Under the pieces are notes generated by a model. The model did not search any database, was not told the DNA's origin, and saw only the letters and a list, made by a program, of their open reading frames with translations. Positions 36,418 through 46,762 of a stretch of DNA of 64,000 nucleotides are shown here, piece after piece. The first letter of the stretch is position 1, and each line of letters starts with the position of its first letter. Source of the stretch: Lumbricus terrestris (Eukaryota; Annelida; Clitellata; Crassiclitellata; Lumbricidae); contig OX457039.1 in NCBI GenBank assembly GCA_949752735.1, positions 45,005,286 through 45,069,285 on the forward strand, in the 5' to 3' direction. The translations under genes and the position numbers were made by a program.

Positions 36418-36720
36418 TGATGATGATGATGATGATGATGATGAGGAGGAGGAGGAGGAGGAGGAGGAGAAAGACAACGACGATGATGACGATGATGATG
36501 ATGATAATGATGATGATGAGGAGGAGGAGGAGGAGGAGGAGGAGGAGGAGGAGGAAAACACTGATGATGATGACGATGATGATGATGATAATGATGATGA
36601 TGATGAGGAGGAGGAGGACGACGACGACGACAACAACAATGACGATGATGATAACGACAACGATGATGATGATGATGATTACGACGACAACATTGCTGAT
36701 GATGATGCTGGTGATTACGA
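36418..36720. repeat. GAT/GAG/GAC trinucleotide array
   Basis: Blocks of GAT, GAG and GAC alternate over 300 bp, interrupted by AAC and AAT. All six frames are largely open through it, giving Met/Arg, Ser or Ile/Leu runs. It is best read as a microsatellite. Confidence 0.95.
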
Positions 36721-36941
36721 TGATACCACCCCAGATCTGCTTCAATAATCCATCTTTATTTATCGGCAATGAAAGAAATGGAAAACAACATGGCGCAGTT
36801 GACCATTCGTTACAACAAATGCACTGTTCTAATAAATAATGTACAGCACAAATGAAGCACATAATATTGCAGATTGCCTGCAGCATGGACCCCTATGCTA
36901 GCCCCATGGACTTCAATAATATATAGGAGTCCATGCCTGCA

Positions 36942-36965
36942 CCAGCAGCAGCAGCAGCAGCAGCC
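36942..36965. repeat. (CAG)n repeat, about 7-8 units
   Basis: A short uninterrupted CAG run inside a small open frame (poly-Gln) with no gene support. Confidence 0.9.
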
Positions 36966-37098
36966 ACATGGCCGGATCACTCAGAAAGATGATCAACGAT
37001 CCCTAATTGCACTGGCAGATTATTATTATTGCTGGGCAGTGATATTTCATGGTCTAACAAAGCAAGAAGGATGGCTACACCACTACAGCGACCAATGA

Positions 37099-37976
37099 CC
37101 TTCTCATGCAATGTATTCTTCAATAATTTGCATATATAGGCTAATTGATCTGATTTAATGAAATGTCATACAATTATACAGTAGTGTTAGTGGCAGTGTG
37201 TGGACGCAAGACAGTGCTCCAAATTTGTTGTCATTAGGTAATGAAGACCTCAGAGAGATCTTTTTAAAGAAAAGCACAAAGAATAATGCTGGCTCAGACA
37301 TGAGTTCTGTGGGTTGTTAGGGTAACGTTGTTAACTGAAACACTGCAAGTGTACGTGGCAAGTGCGTAAAACTCGCATCTGAAGCTCTAAAAGTTCTGCA
37401 AGACAATTAACAATGATGCTAGATTCAAACTTTGATGATTGACATCGAAATTCTGAAAATATATTAAATGTAATTTATACAAGCAAAACAAATACAAGGA
37501 AACTTCATTTCATCAGGCAGGTGCACACCAGACATTTCTCATAACAAGGATGCCAAGCAGTTGTTCTGACTTTCCTTCCATCAACTTCACACATGTCCAT
37601 CACACTGCAAATTACTTCTCTATGACATACATAAACAATGTTAGCGCGGCATCCAGTCAAAATCCTTGGAACTTCTCAAACTGAGGTCCAGAGGTTGCAG
37701 TGATGGTCCACAGCTGACCATGATATGTACTGGTTCCTTGAAAAGTAGTCCACATTACAGAATGGTGCATCATTCCAGGTGATCACCTGTCGAAAGACAC
37801 TGGTGTGAACACTCAGAATGTCAGCGGTGTGAATAAAGACAGCAGCAGAGATCAGAGAATTTATAACTGCTTCTGCATGCTGTGCATTGGTGTGCTGAAA
37901 GAGAAAGGGAGGATCTTCACAGCTATCAGGTCAAAAGTATTCATGAACCAGAAATGAAAGAAGATAGAACTTTCAT
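37099..37976. other. No supported gene
   Basis: AT-rich sequence with short open frames only. Confidence 0.5.
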
Positions 37977-38048
37977 GGGGCCGCATGACGCATTGGATAA
38001 CACACTGACATGGAGATAAGCGGAGCCAAGTTCGATTCCTGAAGCCCC
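37977..38048 (+). mobile_element. tRNA-Arg-like pseudogene or SINE head
   Basis: A 72-base unit starts GGGGCCGCATGACGCATTGG, continues ATAACACACTGAC, and has a B-box-like AAGTTCGATTCC and a 3' AAGCCCC. The D-arm resembles that of arginine tRNAs (GGCGCAATGGATAACGCG type), and the length suits a tRNA. Acceptor pairing is only about 5 of 7 and no anticodon stem forms, so it is not a working tRNA. A MITE follows after 5 bases. Confidence 0.55.
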
Positions 38049-38053
38049 AGTAG

Positions 38054-38341
38054 CATAGGCGTACGAGACATTTCGGCAGTGGGGGGGCCAAAAAAATTTT
38101 TGCCCGAAAAATCTGACTTTTTTAGTCGTCTGCCCAAAATTCCTAGAATTTTCTCGTCCGAAAAATCTGACGACCTTTTTTTAAACCCCTGCGTGCCCGA
38201 AAAAATCCTCCCGTACCTATTTTTCCTGAAAAAACTTATGAAATTTGTTGCCCGTCCATGCCTCTTTTTGCCCAAAAAACACATTTGCCCAAAATTTGGG
38301 GGGCATTTGCCCCCTCTGGACCCCCGCCTCGTACGCCTATG
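38054..38341. mobile_element. hAT-like MITE with 8 bp target-site duplication
   Basis: A 288 bp element has 14 bp perfect terminal inverted repeats (CATAGGCGTACGAG at 38054-38067, reverse complement at 38328-38341). It is flanked on both sides by CCCAGTAG (38046-38053 and 38342-38349). An 8 bp duplication is characteristic of hAT elements. The interior is rich in TTTTTGCCCGAAAAA-type sequence and G/C runs near the ends. It has no coding capacity. Confidence 0.85.
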
Positions 38342-39329
38342 CCCAGTAGGATAGATGTGCTTTGTAGGTTGCTATTAGCGCTATTGCATTGCATACTGTC
38401 TGTTCTGTTAGCAGTTAAGATAGATGTTAATTAAGATAACTGAAAACTGTATACTGTAACATTTGTTTATTTTGGTTATTTTTAAAAGTTTTACATTGCC
38501 AGCAACTAATACAAGGGACAAACTGATGGTGCTTTAAATCCATCTACTCTCCAGTCATCGTCCAGAGTCTGTTCAGGGTATGAACGAAATTCTCTTTAAA
38601 AAACTTCTGATTTAAACAGGTAGGACTGAACATACACTGTGAATACTATGTGAGATATATAGTATTATACAGCCATAGGCATAGCCATATACTAAATATA
38701 CATATTCCCAGATGTTTGTTTTTCCTGACAGTAACACCGGATCATCATCAAACTCCCTGTAGTCATTTTGCCCTGCTTCATCAAATATTCTCATAGCCTC
38801 ATGCACTCTGCACCTGCGCTCCTGCGTTCCTGCGGTTCTGAAATAATCTTTAGCCCTTGTTTAGCTTTGGACAATGTTTGCCATCTTCCATCATCAAGGA
38901 TATTGACTAGGGTGCCCGTTAAAAAATATTTTCTGAATTTCTTATGTGGTACCTTCTCATTTTGTTGTCTATCATGAGAGAAGTTCCAGGTAATTTTTGA
39001 AGAATTTTGGATGCATGTTTAGAGGGAGCTCAACATATGTGAAGTTAGCAAGATATCATCCGACAGCATGCTATTCTAACTTATTTCACAGTTATTTATC
39101 ATTCAAATATTTTCAATGCAAAATCAATACAGCACTGTCAAATGCTAATCAAAACTGAACTATTCAGAATACTAATAACAATACTGCTACAACAAAGTAC
39201 ATTGCAGCATTTATTTTCGTTTTAAAGCTGTAAGTCACTAGGGTCTAGTTGTCAGTGTATTTTGTTGTTGTATCATCACCGACAAGTAGTGACTTTCTCG
39301 CTTTTGGGCACTTGGCTCTGTGGCTTGAG

Positions 39330-40515
39330 AAATTGTTTCTGTTCATCACTTGTTGTAATGGAGGTGTTGAAGTCATATATCAGCTACACAGCTCACTCTA
39401 CTCTGCCATTTACCACTGCCAGACTAGACTGTTAACATATTTCTTGTTTAGCTCGAAATCTTCACACCACAAACCCCACTTTGTCTGCCCATATTGGAAG
39501 CTGGGGTGTCTAGGCACATGGCCCTGACTAGATTTTCTATTCCCCACTCTCGCATCATTGAAACAACAGCATTGCTAGTTGCTTCCCCCTACCATCCAGA
39601 AGCTTTGTCACGTCAAGAGGCTGCTCCACATGCAAACCTGATACCAAGACTGCGTCAACCTGCTCATTGCCTGCAATATCTGGTAACATCTTGCCATCCC
39701 AATGTACAACTAGAGGTACGGACGGTTCGAAAATGGCTTTTCCAGCCTGAGCGGTATGTTTACGAAACTTTAGTCTTGCTGTTCTGATGGATTCAGGATT
39801 GACGTTGAAACTAGACATGTCATGTTCAAGGTTCTATGCAGTCTCAGCCAGAATAAGTGTTGCTGTGCAGCTGCTGACATTGGCTCGATGAAGTGCAGCA
39901 CTTAATTCTGCTGTTACAACAGGCACCGACCCTCGTTTGGTAGCTCTATGTGAGCAGCGTGGTTCTAGATTAGACTCAACTTTAGCAGCCATAGTGGCCA
40001 ATTCTTCTTCTGAAGTCAATTCATCATCTTTCTGAACTGTGATATTTGCTCTCTTTCTGTCATCTTCTTTACTTCTGAGATAATGCTCACACTTCAATCT
40101 CTTTAACTTTCTGCCCTCTGTTCTAGCCAAAGCTGTGTCTACACCACCCATTTAGCCTATGCGTGGACAGTGTTGGTCATCCAAGAAAAACCTGTCTTCA
40201 GCAATGGTGGTCATTGACATAGCATCTGTATGTGCCATGTCAAAAGTTTTTCCAAATCTCCGATCATAGTACTTTCATTAGCTCAGTTCTGCGATGCATG
40301 TTCTTATTCAGTTTCTCCCATCTATAAAACATGTCCTCCAACTTTTCAATGGCATTCCTATCAAGTGTTGTTGGGATACGGGCCATTGACCAAATGTGAA
40401 GAACTTCATGTACAACAGACCTTGAACTGTCTCTGACTGTCTTAGCAAGAATCTTGTGCCGATGGAAAAAGACAGACAACACCTGATTGTAAGTTGGAAG
40501 CTTGCTTCCACATGT
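39330..40515 (-). pseudogene. Decayed DNA-transposase-like gene
   Basis: Translating the minus strand in pieces gives a continuous protein-like series. It starts KLPTYNQVLSVFFHRHKIL and WSMARIPTTLDRNAIEKLED (about 40500-40264). A one-base frameshift leads to FDMAHTDAM..TIAEDRFFLDDQ, then an in-frame TAA. GGVDTALARTEGRKLKR follows, then a Lys/Glu-rich region (40151-39834) and an in-frame TAG. The next block has VNPESIRTARLKFR and VPLVVHWDGKMLPDIAGNEQ (39818-39555), and after another stop a piece with LDTPASNMGRQSGVCG. HWDGK followed later by D-T-x-A-S-N-x-G fits an uncharacterised, transposase-like family I have met in invertebrate genomes. A DDE/RNase H role for those aspartates is inference. 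At least three stops and one frameshift show it is dead. Confidence 0.65.
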
Positions 40516-40990
40516 ACTTCTTCTGATACCGGATCAATCAACCAAATGTCAGCGTAACTACACGTGTGACTGTTCCAAGTCATGAAGCAGCTACTTCTGC
40601 CATACTTTCTATTGGTAATTAACTAATCAATCTAAGATTTTAAATCCAAAAGACTGAAAGCACTATCAGTGATTTAGATATACTGTAGCCGCTTTAGTAT
40701 GACAGCTATGACATTGACACACTAAATACAACAGTTACTGCATCATTGCCCCAATTGCGCAGAACAGTGTGCACACTAAATAAAAAAAGGATTGCATATT
40801 TTTTAACAAAAGGAACATGTTGCAGCTAAATGAAAGTGATGGTGCAGATTGCAGAATGCTAATTGCACAGTTAATAGATATAGCAATTTTACTCTGTTTG
40901 TGAGTACTGTATGGACATTGACCATAATAAGCTAAAACCTACTAACAGTAACCTTTTGTGAATATTACATTTTTCTGTTCTCTTTAAATG

Positions 40991-41168
40991 CAGTGCCTAA
41001 AGTGCGGAAAAATAAGTGCCTGGACGCCCCTTACCTCTCCAAAAGAAGTGCCTGGACGCCCCTTACCGTTCCAGTCTGTGCTTGCCAATAAGTGGCTGGA
41101 CGGCGTTCAGATTTTAAAACAAGTGCATGGACGCCGTCCATGACCGTCCAGGCACACTTTAAGCCCTG
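40991..41168. mobile_element. hAT-like MITE, copy B
   Basis: A 178 bp element begins CAGTGCCTAAAGTG and ends CACTTTAAGCCCTG, flanked on both sides by TTTAAATG (40983-40990 and 41169-41176). That is an exact 8 bp target-site duplication. Internal GTGCCTGGACGCC motifs recur four times in diverged form, the last ones inverted. It is related to the copy at 23670-23815. No coding capacity. Confidence 0.85.
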
Positions 41169-41176
41169 TTTAAATG

Positions 41177-43066
41177 TAATTTCTTTACAACTTAGTGAGC
41201 ACTTCTTGTGGTTTTGTAGCGGGTCCAGTTATTTTTAAATCAAGATTAAAACCTTAGCTGTTTGTTGTGATTTTGCAATGACAAGGACTCATTTTTATAC
41301 ATGAACTAGCTGAAAGAATCCAAGGATAAAATGTTGACTGAGAGAGCAGCAGTAATATTAAACACATTAATTAGTCTAAATAGAATAATAACAACACAGT
41401 AGGCTTAAGTAACATGTGCAATGTGAAACAAAGTGCTGTAAACAACGAAACTGGAAAAGGTACGAAAGATTGCGATATAGCATAAACTTTAGTCATGTTG
41501 AGCTCCCAGTAAATATTAACATAAAATTCTGCAATTTCACTCTGTTATTTCACAGACCAGGTGTAACAACTTCAGAGGGTACCGTGTAGAAAATTACGAA
41601 TTTAAAATTTTCTCATTGGCTTAACGGGCGCCCTAATATTGACCATGATGATGATCCACGGTATGACTAAATTATGGGCATGCTCACTTCACCACTGCTC
41701 TGAGCATTGTCCAAGTGTGCTCCGAATTACCCGTAGTTTGAAGAAGAGCTCCGGAACAGCACGCAGGGAAAGCAAAGCAAAGGTTGCAGAACCAATACGG
41801 TTTGTTTACAGAGTGAAGAACGGTGGATAGAAGTCATTTAATATAATAGAAGTCATTCAATTTAACGGAGCTATTATTCTATATGGCACACAATTTCTTT
41901 GACCCAGATGCCAAATAAGAAAAAAATGAAGACAATACAATAAATAACATTCATCATTCAGAAAAATTTCAGATTTCACAAAATGCTAGTAAATTAAACT
42001 GCCTCAGATGGATGAATCCAAGAGACTCTCTCACTAGGACCTGTCTTTTTTGGACTTAGAATATTATGTTTAGATTATATTCTACTGTTTCAGATTATAT
42101 TCTACGTATACATAATATCAAATGCATGTATATTTATGCGTACTGTCATGAACCAGATAAGGTAAAATCCAAGCATATTGGTAATGCAAGACTTCAACTA
42201 AAGTCAACAGGAGGAACCAGCCTGGCAGTCATTTCATTATCTCGACCGGGACTCACCTGGCCAGTTGTCTCCATCTCAACCGATTCTTGTAAGGTGTCTT
42301 ATCACCTGATGCATTTCATATGCTGGTGAGCTCTAGTTGATCTGAGTCTTTGAGTTATGTTTTGAAATTTTTAAACTTATAAACTCTTGGATCTAACAGA
42401 CCAGCACACTGAAACTTCCAGCCTTCTATCCAGCCAATCGCTTTCATTCAACCAACCAACTTTTCAATCAGCAAATGAATCATTTGCTCAATCATTTATC
42501 AATCACTCAGCAAATTCATCAACCCACCTACTAGCAATGACAAATTTATATGTAAAAGATACATGCACTGCAATATAAAAAGCTACATGCAAACTGCGAT
42601 ACCAGCGACTGAGACAAGAAAATCATCTATATCGCAAGGAACCAATATTCAACCATCAGAGAATCCACCCTCAAAAGAATTTACTAAGTGCCTAAACTCA
42701 AAAAGCACTCTCCTAAAAACCATTTTAGGAATGTTCTTACATTCAGCCAAAACAAATCAGGTTAAGAAACTCCGAAACCTCGTAATATAAAAACTAATGC
42801 TCAGTCAAATTAATATTGATAACCAATGCATGCATCGTCACAAATAGTCAAGATATAAAATCTAAGACCCGATTGTCTCAACAGAAGTGACATGGCTCTA
42901 AATAATTTACGTTTTTAAAACACAGACAAGACATGATAGGAGGCAACTATAATTAAACCGATTAGTATGAAATGCTGCTCAAGGATTGTTATGGTTTTGT
43001 GGTATCACACAAATACCTTCAACTAGAAGTTGACAATAAAGGAACTAACAATGGTAGTGGCAGAGG
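41177..43066. other. No supported gene
   Basis: Short open frames and an AATC-rich, low-complexity patch near 42395-42520. Nothing else was recognised. Confidence 0.5.
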
Positions 43067-43222
43067 AAATATAAGGATGCAGACAGGCCACACAAGATCT
43101 GCTTATAAGCAGTTGTTAAAGCAATAAAAGAAAAAGGCTTTCAGAAATATAAGGATGCAGGCAGGTTTACAGGAGGTGCATATAAGCAGTTGTCAAAGCA
43201 ATAAAGGAGAAAGGCTTTTCAG
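43067..43222. repeat. 78 bp tandem duplication
   Basis: Two adjacent copies begin AAATATAAGGATGCAG and share TATAAGCAGTTGT and AAAGCAATAAA. They differ by scattered substitutions. Confidence 0.85.
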
Positions 43223-43871
43223 GCAATAGAAAAAAATAGAAAGCCATCTCGCATTGCCCAATGAAATGACCCGACAGCCATGGTTGGCTGGATAAAATGA
43301 TGAAAATATTGTATGTATGTGTGCAGCATGTCTTGTGTCTCTTTGCCTGTGCATTAGTATTTGCGTAGCACACTATATTTATACATATAAGAGCATTATA
43401 TGCATGTAAGTATACACGTACATATAAACATAGTTTATATAATATATAAAATGCAATACATATCATAAATATCACGCACTAAAATGTAACTAATCCTATT
43501 CCTAGCACAATTGGCAGGCATCTACTCAAAAGTCCTCCGGATCCAGATTTATTAGAAAATTGATTTTATGATGTTAACCATACTGGTTCCATGGTCCAGA
43601 CATATGAACTATATATATATGTTTAATGTATGTAGCACTTGTGACAGTAGAAAAACAGACGTGCACACCAACGTCTGATGCAGAATATTTTGTTCACATG
43701 CATACATTTTATGCAGGAATATACAAAGGTATGGTATATATTTATTTGGATTATACAAAGTATATCCACAATGAACAAACAGGACATGCATCAGATGCAT
43801 GGCTTGGCTGTCATATATATCAGTTCAATGTCTTTGAAGGGTTCCTAAAAATGTGCTTCATAAAACTCCAG

Positions 43872-43978
43872 ATACATACATACATACATACATACATACA
43901 TACATACATACATACATACATACATACATGTCATACATACATACATACATACATACATACATACATACATACATACAT

Positions 43979-44009
<31 letters not shown>

Positions 44010-44088
44010 TACATACATACATACATACATACATACACACATACATACATACACACACACACACATACATACATACATACATACATAA
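43872..44088. repeat. (ATAC)n tetranucleotide array
   Basis: About 215 bp of ATAC units with short ACAC interruptions. It opens long frames on both strands (THTYIHTY or MYVCMYVC) that are repeat artefacts. Confidence 0.96.
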
Positions 44089-44589
44089 AACTTCATGGAA
44101 ACATCTCTAACCGTGCACATAGTATGCACATTTGTATGTGGCAGAGCAGATGGAACAATATTATGTACGATACTTGTGGGTATAGTGCAGTCGAGAATTG
44201 TAGCCATTTTAAGCCACAGTTGGCGGCGCTACTGCTGGACGGAGGAGAGTCCCAATCCCAGAGGATGGAAAGAACAAGGAAAAGGGCTTATTAGGAACAA
44301 GAGCCGAATGATCGATGAACCGCACAATGATCAGAAACAGGTCTGTCTGTCCATCTGTACTTGTGTGTGTGACTGCATGTCTGTGTGTACCTGTATCCCT
44401 ATGTATGTGTATGGTTGTCTCTGTGGGTTAGTAACTGTAGTCATGCCTTGTTCTCCTTCTGCAGCTGCTCTTTAAAGAACCAACCATAACCATAAGTGGA
44501 CAGTTTTCATATTTTCAGTCGTCTGCAATGCCTCAGTTTTCCAGTGTGTTGGTTGTCTGAAAAGTACCATCGGCAACTCAGTTAAATTC

Positions 44590-44678
44590 GTTGCATTGTT
44601 GCCTGTGTTGCATCGGTTGCTCAATCTCAATCTGTTGCATTGTTGTCTGTGTTGTATCAGTTGCTCAACGTCACATGA
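44590..44678. repeat. 43 bp tandem duplication
   Basis: Two copies of GTTGCATTGTTGCCTGTGTT, continuing into CATCGGTTGCTCAA, begin at 44590 and 44633, with four or five differences. Confidence 0.85.
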
Positions 44679-45589
44679 TGCTCAGAATGTCCAAGTTGCT
44701 TCTGCATAACAGGAGCAAAATAAACAGCATGGTGATGATGAAGAGCATGAAAATCCTAGCAAGTTGATGTACTGCTTGGCATCCAAACTGCACAGATATT
44801 TGCTTCTCACACGAACTCCCAATCTCTACATACTAAATGCTATCTAAATGCTCATTTACCTATAATTACCTTAATCTAGCAAGGTAGACAACAGAACTCT
44901 TAGAGAAAACAGTGCTCAGCATCCTTTGTCAATCAATGGATCACCTGGATCAACAACTGATGATGAAGCTCACTGCCATTCAGCCCTGATGAAGGTCATG
45001 CCGCAACTTTCATGCTAAGGCCTTGCATACAGTCAAGCGGGCAAGATACGCCCTATGGGCCTATAGGCTAAGCTGTGCTTCAAGTTTACTTCAGGAGGAC
45101 ATAAAATATCAAATGGAGCATAAGGCAGTGTGATGCAAGTCATAATGTCTCAATACAAAATCTGGTGGCCTTGCCCTTGTAATCTCTAGCTTAAATTTGT
45201 CAATACAGTCAGGATCTTCTACAATGTTTCTGTCTTGGGTCTGGCCCTTGTAAATCTTGTCCAAAACTACAGCCTTGCCTAGGTCCTGTGATTCTGAACC
45301 GCAGCTTTGGCCTTCAGCACCAGTGGTGTTAACCATCAATAAACACAAAACTTATGCATACAAAATGCATTACCTTTGGCTGAACAAATCTAACAAACAT
45401 CATTTAGACAATTTAGCAATCAATAGAATGATTACTGTACCAGAAACCCATTTGACAAAAGAAGGTACTGCGTTGCAAAGGTACAAGATGCAAGAACAAA
45501 AACAGTCATTACACCCTGTTGGCAAAACATGCCTTAGCTCAATTAGAAATGTATCTGTAACATCTCTTCCTTGGTTTGGCGCTGTCGTC
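44679..45589. other. No supported gene
   Basis: Short unsupported open frames on both strands. I see no repeat array or family motif. Confidence 0.5.
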
Positions 45590-45771
45590 TCACGGGTGTG
45601 GCCCTGTCTATTTGCAGGAGCTCTGCTGCTCCACCTTAAGCATCCAACACCATCGATCTCTTTTCTCTTCTAAGCAGACTGAGATTTTTGTCCCCAGTTA
45701 CGCACTCCTATTATGCACGGCGCCTTTTCTGTTGTTGGCCCTGCCTGATATCTGGAATGGGTAAACACGTC

Positions 45772-45838
<67 letters not shown>
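45590..45838 (+). mobile_element. LINE C-terminal fragment ending in a TAA array
   Basis: The plus frame reads CGPVYLQELCCST, RSLFSSKQTEIFVP and PFLLLALPDIWN. This matches the AP.YLQEL, R.LRSA..G.L.VP and AFSV.GP.LWNSLP blocks near the C-terminus of CR1/L2-type LINEs. A (TAA)n array (45772-45838, about 22 units) follows directly, as a tail expansion would. Confidence 0.65.
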
Positions 45839-45984
45839 TTTCGTTTATTCAACAATCCGGCTGACCCACTGCAACCGGTTACAGTGTACAATTATGCAGT
45901 TGCAACAGTTTACAGAATACATAAATCTGAACTGTTAACAGAACAGACAGCCTGCAATAATCAGCACTAATTGCGGACTACAAA

Positions 45985-46215
45985 GCATGTCTGCCCTGTC
46001 CCGGGGCACGAACTGCGAACTCGTTACCTCTTGCTCTTTATGCCAGCGTGTTACCCACAGTGCTATTGGGCCCTCCAAATGCCTAAGGCCCTTGCGAACA
46101 CGTTCTATTCTACTCTCAAGACTGTTCTCTTTAGCTGGGGTTGGGTCAGCAGCGATTCTGAGTAGCTACTCTTGAAGAGACGCTATATAAACCTTTGAAA
46201 TGATTGAATGAATCA
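45985..46215 (+). mobile_element. LINE/SINE 3' end
   Basis: GCAGCGATTCTGAGTAGCTA, then CTCTTGAAGAGACGCTATAT and a GAATGAATCA tail, belong to the same terminus as the ends near 20.0, 52.85 and 53.2 kb. Upstream frames are too degraded to assign blocks with confidence. Confidence 0.6.
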
Positions 46216-46269
46216 CTCATTAGAATACAACTTACGGGTAGTTATAGTAAAAGTCTACTCTTGATGGAC

Positions 46270-46762
46270 AGGGCAAACCATAAAATGCAATGAATTCCAT
46301 AGCATGCTCATAACAGCAAAATCCGCCATCGCTGCAAAATCAATGCGACGAAATCCAGAAGAGAAAGAGAGGGAAGTACTTTCTATGATGATGTGTCCAG
46401 CCTTCCTTCCAAACGTCTTTGCAACTTGAAGCTTTTCATCAGAGGCTATTCCCAGGTCATTAAATCATGCATCAACATCGTCCGCAACATCATCGAATGC
46501 TCATGAGAGCAAAGCAATATCTTTCCCAAAAAAACATGGTGCACATCTGATTGCAATAAGCAAAGTCGGAAAGACAGAATCTAGAACCCACCGACAGTTC
46601 ATTAGACGGCTTTTGCAGGTTTATGTGGCATTTGGAAGCAATTTTCACCGGATTTCGTGTAAACGTTGCCACCTTCGCCAGTTTCAAAATGTCTATTCTT
46701 GTCTTCAGAGCTACATGGAGCTCATGTATCTGCTCAGGAGTCAGGTAGAGTCTGGTTCTCAT
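46270..46762 (-). pseudogene. Coding-like, frameshifted sequence of unknown family
   Basis: On the minus strand one frame gives RTRLYLTPEQIHELHVALKT and DILKLAKVATFTRNPVKIAS (46762-46490). After a frame change another gives NDLGIASDEKLQVAKTFGRK and AGHIIIESTSLSF (about 46465-46265). Residue usage is more protein-like than in neighbouring open frames, and the two halves read as one broken protein. It could be a dead transposon gene or two exons. No motif identifies it. Confidence 0.3.

Noticed and set aside
36379..36886. Ser-, Met/Arg- and Ile/Leu-rich open frames up to 159 codons
   Set aside because: They follow the GAT/GAG/GAC array; every frame is open, so none is supported.
43626..44294. 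222-codon plus frame and 120-codon minus frame with THTYIHTY or MYVCMYVC repeats
   Set aside because: These are translations of the ATAC microsatellite and its flanks.
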